From Pseudomonas kilonensis (GTDB lineage: Bacteria > Pseudomonadota > Gammaproteobacteria > Pseudomonadales > Pseudomonadaceae), in the NCBI RefSeq assembly GCF_001269885.1, contig NZ_LHVH01000024.1, positions 186,001-250,000 of the forward strand: DNA of 64,000 nt, written 5' to 3'. Of the stretch, positions 8,595 through 17,338 are shown piece after piece. Both the position numbers and the translations under genes were made by a program. Each line of letters begins with the position of its first letter. Positions within the stretch are counted from its first letter, which is position 1. Under the pieces are notes generated by a model. The model saw only the letters and a program-made list of their open reading frames with translations, had not been told where the DNA came from and searched no databases.

Positions 8595-8614
8595 TATCAA
8601 CTCATTTTAGAATT

Positions 8615-9667
8615 TTATTCGTTTTTTATTCCATGGCCGACAGGCGTGGACAACCGCACCACTTCGCCCTGCTCGGCACTCTGCCGGGCAGCATCAAGGA
8701 TGCGCGTGGTCGCCAGTGCATCACGGGCCTCCACCGGCAGCGGGCCAGCGCCCTGCAATGCGGTTTGCAGCTGTTGGTAGAACGCCAGCCAGCAGCCACG
8801 CTCCGAGGTCACCCGCTCGCGCTCGGTGCCGTGTTCGAACCAGCCCCAGCGCCGATGTTCTTCAGCGCCCCAGCGTTCGCCCTCGGTCGCCGGGCTCAAG
8901 CCCGCCAATGCCTGGGCCTCTTGCCCGTCCAAGCCTTCGACGGTATAGCAGCCCTGGGTGCCGTTGACCCGAAAGCGCGGGCGCGCTGCGCTCTGCACAC
9001 AGTTGCCGCTCAAGTGGGAAATCACGCCGCAGGCATGGGTCAAGGACAGGAAGAAGCCGTTGTCGAACACCTGGTCGGGCTGGCGGTAGTCCAGCTCGGC
9101 GTAGACCCGCGCCACCGGTCCGAACAGTTGCAGCGCCTGGTCCACCAGGTGGCTGCCCAAGTCGCGCAGGAACCCGCCACCGCTGCCTTTGCCGACCGAG
9201 GTCGGCGAATAGCGCTCGACGCTGGATTCAAAACGAATGACCTGCCCCAGGGCGCCGGACGCCAGCAGCTTGCGCAGGGTCAGGAAATCCGAATCCCAGC
9301 GGCGGTTCTGGTACACGCTCAGTGGCACGTTGCGGCGTTCGGCGGCCAGCACCAGCGCCTCGGCCTGGGCTGCATCCCAGGCAAAAGGCTTGTCGCTGAC
9401 CACCGTCACGCCGAGTTCGATGGCTTGCAGCACAATGGCCGGGCGACCGTCCAGCGGTGTGGACACCACCACCGCATCAACGCCCGCTGCGACCAGTTGT
9501 TCGAGGGAGTCAAAGGCTTGGACGTGCGGATAATCACTCGCCAGTTGCTGGCGCCGTTCAGCGGACCGGGTCACCACGCCGACGAACGTAGCCCCGGGCA
9601 GACTGCTGATCAGCGGCGCGTGAAAGAACCGCCCACCCTTGCCGTAGCCCACTAGTCCGATTCGCAT
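8615..9667 (-). CDS. Gfo/Idh/MocA oxidoreductase, probable scyllo-inositol or related inositol dehydrogenase
   Basis: A 350-aa NAD(P)-dependent dehydrogenase. The N-terminal Rossmann domain starts RIGLVGYGKGG, a DKPF motif stands where the family has EKP, and the second domain opens with SVYQNRRWDSDF. That last motif is shared with the YdgJ and IolW/YvaA branch, which includes Bacillus scyllo-inositol dehydrogenase. In this locus it may oxidise scyllo-inositol or another isomer to scyllo-inosose, feeding the iol pathway beside IolG. An AAGGAG site precedes the ATG at 9667. REP units separate it from iolG. The substrate is inferred. Confidence 0.8.
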   Translation of the reverse strand: MRIGLVGYGKGGRFFHAPLISSLPGATFVGVVTRSAERRQQLASDYPHVQAFDSLEQLVAAGVDAVVVSTPLDGRPAIVLQAIELGVTVVSDKPFAWDAAQAEALVLAAERRNVPLSVYQNRRWDSDFLTLRKLLASGALGQVIRFESSVERYSPTSVGKGSGGGFLRDLGSHLVDQALQLFGPVARVYAELDYRQPDQVFDNGFFLSLTHACGVISHLSGNCVQSAARPRFRVNGTQGCYTVEGLDGQEAQALAGLSPATEGERWGAEEHRRWGWFEHGTERERVTSERGCWLAFYQQLQTALQGAGPLPVEARDALATTRILDAARQSAEQGEVVRLSTPVGHGIKNE

Positions 9668-9702
9668 GAAAACTCCTTGTTGATCACTGAATGAGTGCAA
9701 TC

Positions 9703-9870
9703 CCTGTGGGAGCTGAGCTTGCTCGCGATGGCGGCGGCACATTCAGCATCAATGCAAGCTGATCCACCGCCATCGCGAGCAAGCTCAGCTCCCACAGTTT
9801 GTTCTCGGGTAACTGCGGGAACTCTGCTCACAACAGATCCCCTGTGGGAGCGAGCAGGCTCGCTCCCACA
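9703..9870. repeat. REP pair plus single REP unit
   Basis: An inverted pair, CCTGTGGGAGCTGAGCTTGC at the left and its complement ending at 9797, is followed by a compact single palindrome (CTGTGGGAGCGAGCAGGCTC to CTCCCACA) at 9842-9870. The elements lie between iolG and the second dehydrogenase gene and may stabilise or terminate the upstream transcript. Confidence 0.85.
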
Positions 9871-9901
9871 ATTTGACCGCATCCCAAAAGGAGAAATGTG
9901 G

Positions 9902-10912
9902 TCAGCCGTAGAAACGCGGGCGCTCGGGCAGGTCGACCTTGACGATCTGCCCACTCTGCTGCGCTGCCACACAGGCATCCGCCGCCACCGCTGCGGCAAA
10001 ACCATCCCAGGCCGACGGCCCGCCCACCTGCCCGGCGCGCACGCCGTCGATGAAGGCCTGCAATTCGACGTCGTAGGCTGCGATGAAACGGTCCTTCCAG
10101 TCCATCAGGATCGCATTGGACAACTTGGCGCCACTGCGCAGTTGCACCTGGGACGGTTCCGGGAGCTTGGCGATGCCGGTCTCCCCCACCACTTCGCACT
10201 GGATGTCGTAGCCGTACTGGCAGTTGACGAACACTTCCACATCGATGCGCGTGCCCCGGGCGGTTTCCAGCAGGACGATCTGCGGATCGCGCAAGTGGGC
10301 CAGGGCCTTGCTGGTCTTGCGCGGAAACACCACCTGCACCGACACATAGTCATCGGCCAGCAGCCAGCGCAACACATCCAGCTCATGGATCAAGGTGTCG
10401 GTGATCGCCATGTCGGTCTTGTAGTTTTCGCCCACGCTCGGGTTGCGGTGGGCGCAATGCAGCATCAGCGGTTCGCCGATCTGGCCGCTGTCGATCACCG
10501 CTTTCAGTGCCCGATAACCTTCATCGTACGGGCGCATGAAGCCAACCTGCACCAGGCGCTTGCCGTGGGCCACTTCGGCCTCGACGATCTTGCGGCAGCC
10601 TTCGGCCGTGACCGCCAGGGGCTTTTCACAGAACACCGGTTTGCCCGCCGCAATCGCCGCCAGCACGAATTCTTCGTGGCTCGGGCCCCAGGAGGTGACG
10701 AGGATCGCTTCCACGTCCGGCGCCTTGATCAATGCATGACCGTCGGGGTAGACCTCGGCGGTCAACTTCAGATCGGCAACGACCTTGGCCGCTTGTTGCA
10801 GGTTGATGTCGGTCACCGCCACCACCTGGCTGTTGAGCAAGGTCTGGCTGCAACGACGGATATGGTCCTGGCCGATGGCCCCGGTGCCGATGACGCCCAG
10901 CTTCAAAGACAT
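9902..10912 (-). CDS. iolG: inositol 2-dehydrogenase IolG
   Basis: A 336-aa Gfo/Idh/MocA dehydrogenase that would oxidise myo-inositol to 2-keto-myo-inositol (scyllo-inosose) with NAD, the first step of the pathway. It shows the Rossmann motif GVIGTGAIGQDHIRRC at the N-terminus, the conserved EKPLAV near residue 95, and a GFMRPYDEGY segment where the family places catalytic residues, with an ITDTLIHELDVLRWL helix carrying the conserved His. The ATG at 10912 follows AAAGGAG. It lies 31 bases after iolD and is the last gene of the iolC-E-B-A-I-D-G run before the REP units. Confidence 0.93.
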   Translation of the reverse strand: MSLKLGVIGTGAIGQDHIRRCSQTLLNSQVVAVTDINLQQAAKVVADLKLTAEVYPDGHALIKAPDVEAILVTSWGPSHEEFVLAAIAAGKPVFCEKPLAVTAEGCRKIVEAEVAHGKRLVQVGFMRPYDEGYRALKAVIDSGQIGEPLMLHCAHRNPSVGENYKTDMAITDTLIHELDVLRWLLADDYVSVQVVFPRKTSKALAHLRDPQIVLLETARGTRIDVEVFVNCQYGYDIQCEVVGETGIAKLPEPSQVQLRSGAKLSNAILMDWKDRFIAAYDVELQAFIDGVRAGQVGGPSAWDGFAAAVAADACVAAQQSGQIVKVDLPERPRFYG

Positions 10913-10943
10913 GTAGAGAACTCCTTTCGTAGGGTTGGGGCAA

Positions 10944-12875
10944 TCAGTATTGACGGGCCTTGGCCAGTCGTTCATTGAGGGTCTTGGCGACCGCATCGGT
11001 GCGGGCGCTGGTGGAGACTTGCGCCACGCCAACCCGCCACCACGACAGGTATTTGTGGATCATGGTCTTGGGCAGGACCTTGATGTCGATCAGCGTCGAG
11101 ACGCTCTGGCGCCGCGCATCGGCCAGGGCCGCATGCAGTTCGTCGAGGGTCTTGACCTTGTAGGTCTTGCAACCGTAGGCCGCGGCGCTCATGGCGAAGT
11201 CCACCGGCACAAAACCGCCGTCGAGCTTGCCGGTGTCCGGGTTGCGGAAGCGGAACTCGGTGCCGAAGCTGTCCATGCCGTGTTCCATTTGCAGGTTGTT
11301 GATGCACCCGAAGGTCATGTTGTCCAGCAGCACCACATTGATCTTGCGGCGTTCCTGGATCGAGGTCGCCAATTCCGAGTGCAGCATCATGTAGGAGCCG
11401 TCACCCACCAGGGCGTAGACCTCTTTGTCGGGCTCGGCGAGTTTCACCCCCAGCGCCGCATTCACCTCATAGCCCATGCACGAATAACCGTACTCGACGT
11501 GATAGGTATTCACGCCCTTGCTGCGCCAACTGCGCTGCAAATCGCCGGGCAGGCTACCGGCGGCGGCGACGATGATGGCGTCATCCGCCAGGGTCTGGTT
11601 GAGGGTGCCGAGCACGCGGCTCTGGGTCAGGCAGGAACCGGTGAGTTCGATGAATTCGCGAAACACCGCCGGGTCCATGTGATCGTTGATTTCCGGGACA
11701 AAATCCTCGGTCTGGAAATCTGCCTGATAGATCCGGTCCACTTCGGCGTCGAGCTGGGCCTTGGCATCGGCGATCTGTCCGCCCCATTCGGCGCGATAGT
11801 CGCCCATCGCGGCGGACAGCGCTTCCAGCCCCGAACGGGCGTCCGCCAGCAGTTGCACGCCGTCGAGTTTCAAGGCATCGCACGGGCTGATGTTGAGATT
11901 GAGGAACTGCACATCCGGGTGCTGGAACAGCCATTTCGACGCGGTGGTGAAATCGCTGTAGCGGGTGCCGATGCCGATGATCAAGTCGGCTTTCTTGGCC
12001 AGCAGGTTCGCCGCCAGGCAACCGGTTTCACCGATGCCACCGACGTTCAGCGGGTGACTGGAGACCACCGCGCTCTTGCCGGCCTGGGTCTCGGCGAACG
12101 GAATGTCGAAGCGCTCGGCAAAGGCCTGCAACGCGGCGTTGGCGCCGGAGTAGCGCACACCGCCGCCACAGATGATCAACGGCTGGCGCTTGCCCTTGAG
12201 CAGCGCCAGGGCATCGCTGAGCATCGCTTCGGTGGCCGGGCGGCGGTCGATGCGGTGCACACGTTTTTGCAGGAAGTAATCCGGGTAATCGTAGGCTTCG
12301 GCCTGCACGTCCTGGGGCAAGGCCAGGGTCACCGCGCCGGTTTCGGCCGGATCGGTCAGTACGCGCATCGCATGGATCGCGGCGGTCATCAATTGCTCGG
12401 GGCGGTTGATGCGATCCCAGTATTTGCTCACGGCCTTGAAGGCATCGTTGGTGCTGATACTCAGGTCGTGGAACTGTTCGATCTGCTGCAGCACCGGATC
12501 TGGCTGGCGACTGGCGTAGACATCGCCGGGCAACAGCAGCAACGGAATGCGATTGGCCGTCGCGGTGGCGGCGGCGGTCAGCATGTTCGCCGCACCGGGG
12601 CCGACCGACGAGCTGCAGGCGTAGATCTTGCGCCGCAGATGCTGCTTGGCAAACCCGATGGCGGCATGGGCCATGCCCTGCTCGTTGCGGCCCTGATGAA
12701 CCACCAGGTCGCCGCTGTCCTGCTCCAGCGCCTGGCCCAGGCCCAGCACGTTGCCGTGGCCGAAAATGGTAAACACCCCGGCGACGAACTTGCTCTGGAC
12801 GCCATCGACTTCGATGTACTGGTTATCGAGGAATTTCACCAGGGCCTGGGCCATGGTCAGTCGTGTTGTGGTCAT
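10944..12875 (-). CDS. iolD: 3D-(3,5/4)-trihydroxycyclohexane-1,2-dione acylhydrolase IolD
   Basis: A thiamine-diphosphate enzyme of 643 aa, the usual size of IolD, which opens the ring of trihydroxycyclohexane-dione to give 5-deoxy-glucuronic acid. It has the three-domain layout of the acetolactate synthase superfamily, with the cofactor motif beginning VGDGSYMM and closing with NVVLLDN and CINN in the last third. The start at 12875 has AAGGTG 7 bases upstream. It sits between iolI (across a REP pair) and iolG, in the same direction. Confidence 0.95.
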   Translation of the reverse strand: MTTTRLTMAQALVKFLDNQYIEVDGVQSKFVAGVFTIFGHGNVLGLGQALEQDSGDLVVHQGRNEQGMAHAAIGFAKQHLRRKIYACSSSVGPGAANMLTAAATATANRIPLLLLPGDVYASRQPDPVLQQIEQFHDLSISTNDAFKAVSKYWDRINRPEQLMTAAIHAMRVLTDPAETGAVTLALPQDVQAEAYDYPDYFLQKRVHRIDRRPATEAMLSDALALLKGKRQPLIICGGGVRYSGANAALQAFAERFDIPFAETQAGKSAVVSSHPLNVGGIGETGCLAANLLAKKADLIIGIGTRYSDFTTASKWLFQHPDVQFLNLNISPCDALKLDGVQLLADARSGLEALSAAMGDYRAEWGGQIADAKAQLDAEVDRIYQADFQTEDFVPEINDHMDPAVFREFIELTGSCLTQSRVLGTLNQTLADDAIIVAAAGSLPGDLQRSWRSKGVNTYHVEYGYSCMGYEVNAALGVKLAEPDKEVYALVGDGSYMMLHSELATSIQERRKINVVLLDNMTFGCINNLQMEHGMDSFGTEFRFRNPDTGKLDGGFVPVDFAMSAAAYGCKTYKVKTLDELHAALADARRQSVSTLIDIKVLPKTMIHKYLSWWRVGVAQVSTSARTDAVAKTLNERLAKARQY

Positions 12876-12920
12876 GCTTGCACCTTGTCTGGAATGCAAA
12901 TTTGGCGGTTTGCTCAATCC

Positions 12921-13013
12921 CCTGTGGGAGCGGGCTTGCTCGCGAAAGCGGCATGTCAGTCGACATCAATGTTGGATGTACTGCCGCCTTCGCGAGCAAG
13001 CCCGCTCCCACAA
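12921..13013. repeat. inverted REP pair between iolI and iolD
   Basis: Two facing units, CCTGTGGGAGCGGGCTTGCTCGCGAA and its complement, are separated by about 38 bases. They lie inside the iol operon, between iolI and iolD, so they may modulate mRNA stability rather than end transcription. Confidence 0.85.
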
Positions 13014-13041
13014 GGGGATCTTCATCAGGTCGATAACGGGG

Positions 13042-13863
13042 TCATGCCTGTGAGCTCTGCAAGTGGTTCATGCTCGCCCCCAACGCCTGGCGGATGTCGG
13101 CCAGGTCATGGACGCTCTCGGCGAACGGCTCGAAGGACAGGTAGCCCTCGTAGCCACCGGCCCGCAGCGCCTCGATCTGCGCAGCGTTGCCGAGGATGTC
13201 GGCCGCGCCCACCAGCACCCGGTGGCCGTCACGGATCGTCGCCAGCGGCGCCTGGGCATCCTCGACACCGGAGATGTGCACCAGCCCGGTCAGCTCGGGA
13301 AAGAACTCCTGTTCACCGGCCAAATGATGGTGAAAGGTGTCATGCACCAGGCGGAACACATCCAGCCCGCCAATGCTCTTGATCGCTTCCACCGCCGTGC
13401 GCTTGCGGCGCAACGAGCACTCTTCGAAACCCAGGGGCTCGATGAACCCGTAGATGCCAAAGGCGCGCAGGATCGGCGCCAGTTCACTGAGGGCTGTACG
13501 CAGCCCAGCCGCGCGTTCAGCCTCGCTGCGCGGGTCGGCGCGGTCGTTGAGCGGGCACATCACCAGGCCCTCGGCGCCGCATTCGCGGGCGTAATCGGCC
13601 AACCGCACGGCCTGGGCACGACGCTCTTCGTTCCACACGTCAAAAGGATACAGGGCGTTGATCGACAGCACCTTGATGCCGCGCGCCTCGCACAACTCGC
13701 GCACCCGGGCCGGCGGCATACCGTCTTCGATCTCGACGCCCTTCAGATCGTTGCGGATCTCGATGGCGTCGGTTTTCAACGCCAGGGCCAGGTCGATGAA
13801 AGCGGGCAGTGACAGGCGTGGCGCAACCATTCGGTTCAAGGCAAAACGCAGGGGCTTGTTCAT
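13042..13863 (-). CDS. iolI: inosose isomerase IolI-like TIM-barrel protein
   Basis: A sugar isomerase/AP endonuclease-like TIM barrel of 273 aa. IolI interconverts 2-keto-myo-inositol and 1-keto-D-chiro-inositol, letting D-chiro-inositol enter the pathway. Candidate metal ligands of the family are visible in IEPLGFEECSLRR, LVHDTFHHHL, LVHISGVEDAQ and YLSFEPF. The ATG at 13863 follows GGAGGGAG. It lies 35 bases after iolA. Its divergence from other iol barrels (IolE, IolH) leaves the exact reaction inferred. Confidence 0.82.
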   Translation of the reverse strand: MNKPLRFALNRMVAPRLSLPAFIDLALALKTDAIEIRNDLKGVEIEDGMPPARVRELCEARGIKVLSINALYPFDVWNEERRAQAVRLADYARECGAEGLVMCPLNDRADPRSEAERAAGLRTALSELAPILRAFGIYGFIEPLGFEECSLRRKRTAVEAIKSIGGLDVFRLVHDTFHHHLAGEQEFFPELTGLVHISGVEDAQAPLATIRDGHRVLVGAADILGNAAQIEALRAGGYEGYLSFEPFAESVHDLADIRQALGASMNHLQSSQA

Positions 13864-13898
13864 TGTTGTTCTCCCTCCGGCAGTCATTCAAAAATGAG

Positions 13899-15401
13899 TT
13901 ATTGGGCAGTCGGCATGCTGAATTCAGGCCCCTTGGCGATGCTGTCGGGCCAGCGCTGCATCACGCTTTTGTAGCGACTGTAGAAGCGCAGGCCTTCTTC
14001 GCCGTAGGCATGGTGATCGCCGAACAACGAACGCTTCCAGCCGCCAAAGGAATGCCAGGCCATGGGCACCGGAATCGGTACATTGATGCCGACCATGCCA
14101 ACCTTGATATTGCGGGCGAACGCCCGGGCAATGCCGCCGTCACGGGTGAAGCACGACACGCCGTTGCCGAACTCATGGGCGTTGATCAGCGCCACCGCCG
14201 TGGCGAAATCCGGTACGCGAACAATCCCCAGCACCGGGCCGAAGATCTCCTGCTGGTAGATGCTCATCTCGGCGGTGACCTGGTCGAACAGCGTCGCGCC
14301 GACAAAGAAGCCCTGCTCGGCCCCGGGCACCTTGAAACCACGGCCATCGACGATCAGCCGAGCGCCCTCGGCCACGCCGGCGTCGATGAAACCTTCGACC
14401 TTGGCCTTGTGCTCGGCGGTGACCAGCGGCCCCATGTCGGTGCCGGGCTGCTGGCCGTTGCCGATCTTCAGTTGGTCGATGCGGGGTAACAGCTTGGCAA
14501 TCAATTCATCGCCCACGTCGCCCACTGCCACAGCGATGGAAATCGCCATGCAGCGCTCGCCGGCCGAACCGTAGGCGGCGCCGATCAGGGCATCCGCCGC
14601 CTGGTCGAGGTCGGCGTCAGGCATGACGATCATGTGGTTCTTGGCCCCGCCCAGGGCCTGCACGCGCTTGCCGTGTGCCGTGCCCTGCTGGTGGATGTAC
14701 TCGGCAATCGGCGTGGAGCCGACAAAGGAAATCGCTTCGATGTCCGGGTGCTGCAACAGCGCATCCACCGCCACCTTGTCGCCCTGGACCACGTTGAACA
14801 CTCCGTCCGGCAAGCCGGCTTCGGTCAGCAACCGGGCCATCAGCAGGCTGGCGGAGGGATCGCGCTCCGAAGGCTTGAGGATGAAGCAGTTGCCGGCAAC
14901 CAGCGCCAGGGGAATCATCCACAACGGCACCATCACCGGGAAATTGAACGGCGTGACCCCGGCGCAAACGCCCAGGGGCTGGCGCAGATTCCAGTTGTCG
15001 ATGCCGCCGCCGATGTTGTCGCTGAAATCGGTCTTGAGCAGGTTCGGCGCACCGCAGGCGTACTCGACGATCTCGATGCCGCGGGTGACTTCGCCGTGGG
15101 CGTCGGACAGCACCTTGCCGTGTTCACGGCTGATGATCTGCGCCAGTTCGTCGTGGTGCCGGTCCAGCAGTTCCTTGAACTTGAACATCACCCGCGAACG
15201 GCGCAATGACGACTGCTCGGACCAGGCCGGGAACGCCGCCAGCGCCGAGGCCACTGCCGCGTCGACGGTGCCCGGCTCGGCCAGGGCCACCCGGGCCTGC
15301 ACCGCACCGGTGGCCGGGTTGAAGACATTGCTGAAACGCGTGCTGTCGCGGTCCTGCACGTGGCCGTTGAGGTAATGGCCTACTACCGGGGCGTCACTCA
15401 T
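13899..15401 (-). CDS. iolA: CoA-acylating methylmalonate-semialdehyde dehydrogenase (MmsA/IolA)
   Basis: An aldehyde dehydrogenase of 500 aa that converts malonate semialdehyde, the last inositol intermediate, to acetyl-CoA and CO2, and can also act on methylmalonate semialdehyde from valine. The catalytic cysteine is Cys284 in AYGSAGERCMAIS, the hallmark of the MMSDH family. The cofactor region FVGSTPIAEYIH is at about 226-237. The start has GGAG upstream. It lies in the iol operon 30 bases after iolB, so it is named iolA here, although mmsA is the common name of its homologues. Confidence 0.93.
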   Translation of the reverse strand: MSDAPVVGHYLNGHVQDRDSTRFSNVFNPATGAVQARVALAEPGTVDAAVASALAAFPAWSEQSSLRRSRVMFKFKELLDRHHDELAQIISREHGKVLSDAHGEVTRGIEIVEYACGAPNLLKTDFSDNIGGGIDNWNLRQPLGVCAGVTPFNFPVMVPLWMIPLALVAGNCFILKPSERDPSASLLMARLLTEAGLPDGVFNVVQGDKVAVDALLQHPDIEAISFVGSTPIAEYIHQQGTAHGKRVQALGGAKNHMIVMPDADLDQAADALIGAAYGSAGERCMAISIAVAVGDVGDELIAKLLPRIDQLKIGNGQQPGTDMGPLVTAEHKAKVEGFIDAGVAEGARLIVDGRGFKVPGAEQGFFVGATLFDQVTAEMSIYQQEIFGPVLGIVRVPDFATAVALINAHEFGNGVSCFTRDGGIARAFARNIKVGMVGINVPIPVPMAWHSFGGWKRSLFGDHHAYGEEGLRFYSRYKSVMQRWPDSIAKGPEFSMPTAQ

Positions 15402-15431
15402 TGTTCTTGTTCTCCGTGCGAATGTTGGAAA

Positions 15432-16241
15432 TCAGAGGTCCAGCAGCCAGCTGTGCTGCGGATCGTTATGGAACTGCCAGACCCGCTTCGGGCCGGCCAT
15501 GACGTTCAGGTAATACGACTCGTAACCGTAGGGCACGCTGACCGGGTGATAGCCCTTGGGCACCACCACCAGGTCGCTGTTCTCCACGGCCATGGCCTGG
15601 TCGATGCTGCGGTCGTCGGTGTAGACCCTCTGGAACACGAAGCCTTGGGACGGGTTGACCTGGTGGTAATAGGTTTCTTCCAGGAAGCTCTGGTGCGGCA
15701 GGTCGTCGGTGTCGTGCTTGTGCGGCGGGTAGCTCGAGGAGTGCCCCGACGGTGTGCGCACTTCCACCACCAGCAGCGAATGGGCCGGTTCGCTGTCGGG
15801 CAGGATGTCGCAGACATAGCGGGTGTTGGCGCCCTTGCCGCGCACGCTGCGCTTCATGCTGTCCGGGCGGATCAGCCGTGGGGCATAACTGTTTTGCGCA
15901 GAACCCGGCGCGGCGCACACGGCAATCTGCACATCGCTCAACGCGGTGACCTGGGCCTGACTGCCGGGCGGCAGGTAAGCGGCATAGGGTGACTTGTCCT
16001 CGAACACCGACTGGCGATCACCGAGGTTGTCCCAATGGAAAGCGCCCTGCCCCGGCGCTTCGCCCTTGAGGCTGATACGGCCGCTGAGCAGCACCAGGCA
16101 CAATTCCTTGTCACCGGCGGCCACCGGTAGGGTTTCACCGAGGCTCAGGCGGTAGGCGGCGAACCCGACGTATTCCAGCTCACCTGCCGGCAACTGGACC
16201 ATGGTCCGGCCGCTGGCATGGCTCTTGATCAACAGGCTCAT
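15432..16241 (-). CDS. iolB: 5-deoxy-glucuronate isomerase IolB
   Basis: A bicupin protein of 269 aa that isomerises 5-deoxy-D-glucuronate to 2-deoxy-5-keto-D-gluconate. Cupin metal-ligand motifs are visible in SYPPHKHDTDD and, later, VVPKGYHPVSVPYGYESYYLN. The ATG at 16241 overlaps the iolE stop in an ATGA arrangement, so the two genes are translationally coupled, and AAAGGAG lies just upstream. The longer open frame above 16241 belongs to iolE in another frame and is not coding for IolB. Confidence 0.95.
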   Translation of the reverse strand: MSLLIKSHASGRTMVQLPAGELEYVGFAAYRLSLGETLPVAAGDKELCLVLLSGRISLKGEAPGQGAFHWDNLGDRQSVFEDKSPYAAYLPPGSQAQVTALSDVQIAVCAAPGSAQNSYAPRLIRPDSMKRSVRGKGANTRYVCDILPDSEPAHSLLVVEVRTPSGHSSSYPPHKHDTDDLPHQSFLEETYYHQVNPSQGFVFQRVYTDDRSIDQAMAVENSDLVVVPKGYHPVSVPYGYESYYLNVMAGPKRVWQFHNDPQHSWLLDL

Positions 16242-17131
16242 GACGGGCTCCTTTCTTGCAGCAAGGCACGCAGGGTGTCGTAGCCCTTCTTGGCGTAGGC
16301 ATAACTCGGTGCTACGGCAGGGTCCTGCTCGGCTTCCACCACCAGCCAGCCTTGGTAATCGGCGGCCAGAAGCACGTCGAGCAACGCGGCGAAGTCGATG
16401 TCGCCGTCCCCCGGCACGGTGAAGGTGCCGTTGATGATGCAGTCGGGAAAACTCCACAGGTTATTGCGCGCCAGTTGCACCACCGGTTTGCGCACGTCCT
16501 TGAAGTGCACATGGCAGACTCGCTCGATGTGCTTGCGCAGCACCTGCAACGGTTCGCCACCGCCCATGTAGCAGTGGCCCGAGTCGAACAGCAGGCCCAC
16601 TTCGCTGCCGGTCAGGGCCATCAGCTTGTCGATGTCCGCGGGTGACTCGACATAGGCGCCCATGTGGTGGTGATAGGCCAGGCGCACGCCCCGGGACAAG
16701 GTGAAGCGCGCCAGCTCGGTGAGCTTGTCGGCGTAGGCTTGCCAGGCTTCATCCGTATGGAAACGCGGCCGCTCGATCAGTGAAATGCGTTGGCCTTGAA
16801 TGGAATCGGCGACTTCACCATAGACCAGCACGTTGGCGCCGTTCTGTGCCAGCAGCTCGACGTGGCTGGCGATGGCGTCGATTTCCTCAGCCGCCGAACG
16901 CCGGGCCAGGCGGCTGGAATACCAGCCGGAGACCAGCGCCAGGTCATAAGGACGCAGCACATCGCCGACACCCTTGGCGTCCTTGGGGAATTTGCCGTTG
17001 AGTTCAAAACCTTCGTAGCCGATTTCCTTGCCCTCGCTCAGCGCCGTGCTCAACGGCGTCTCGCCGCCCAACGACGGCAAGTCATCGTTGCTCCAGGAAA
17101 TCGGGTTGATGCCAATTCGAATAGCGGGCAT
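16238..17131 (-). CDS. iolE: myo-inosose-2 dehydratase IolE
   Basis: A TIM-barrel enzyme of 297 aa that dehydrates 2-keto-myo-inositol to 3D-(3,5/4)-trihydroxycyclohexane-1,2-dione. It starts with the family hallmark IGINPISWSNDDLPSLGG and has the metal-binding stretches LAYHHHMGAYVE, LLFDSGHCYMGG, HVHFKD and VVEAEQDP. AAAGGTG precedes the ATG at 17131. It overlaps iolB by 4 bases. A region of about 200 bases with an inverted REP-like element separates it from iolC. Confidence 0.95.
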   Translation of the reverse strand: MPAIRIGINPISWSNDDLPSLGGETPLSTALSEGKEIGYEGFELNGKFPKDAKGVGDVLRPYDLALVSGWYSSRLARRSAAEEIDAIASHVELLAQNGANVLVYGEVADSIQGQRISLIERPRFHTDEAWQAYADKLTELARFTLSRGVRLAYHHHMGAYVESPADIDKLMALTGSEVGLLFDSGHCYMGGGEPLQVLRKHIERVCHVHFKDVRKPVVQLARNNLWSFPDCIINGTFTVPGDGDIDFAALLDVLLAADYQGWLVVEAEQDPAVAPSYAYAKKGYDTLRALLQERSPS

Positions 17132-17186
17132 GGCTGCACCTTTTATTGTTTTCAAACTGAATATCGAAAACCGTTTGGAATACTTA

Positions 17187-17320
17187 TTGTGGCGAGGGGA
17201 TTTATCCCCGCTGGGCTGCGAAGCAGCCCCAAACCCAGCAGCTCGGTGTGTCAGGCAAATTGAATTAAACCTTTAAGGGGCCGCTTCGCAGCCCAGCGGG
17301 GATAAATCCCCTCGCCACAA
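17187..17320. repeat. inverted repeat of the GTGGCGAGGGGATTTATCCCC type
   Basis: A long inverted pair: TTGTGGCGAGGGGATTTATC with CTGGGCTGCGAAGCAG at the left and the complement ending CTCGCCACAA at the right. This is a second repeat family in the window, also found at 26695-26800 and 54185-54301. It lies between iolC and iolE in the same operon. Confidence 0.85.
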
Positions 17321-17338
17321 GAGCCGGCGCAACATCCA

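Larger units (their letters stand above)
8269..8614. other. promoter region of the inositol transporter operon
   Basis: These 346 bases separate the transporter operon from the upstream dehydrogenase gene. They hold the candidate IolR operator at 8579-8594, an AT-rich stretch around 8570-8635, and the small open frame at 8320-8472. Confidence 0.6.

Noticed and set aside
10935..13382. 815-codon open frame on the plus strand opposite iolD and iolI
   Set aside because: It has no domain pattern and crosses a REP pair; the minus strand encodes well-conserved IolG, IolD and IolI.
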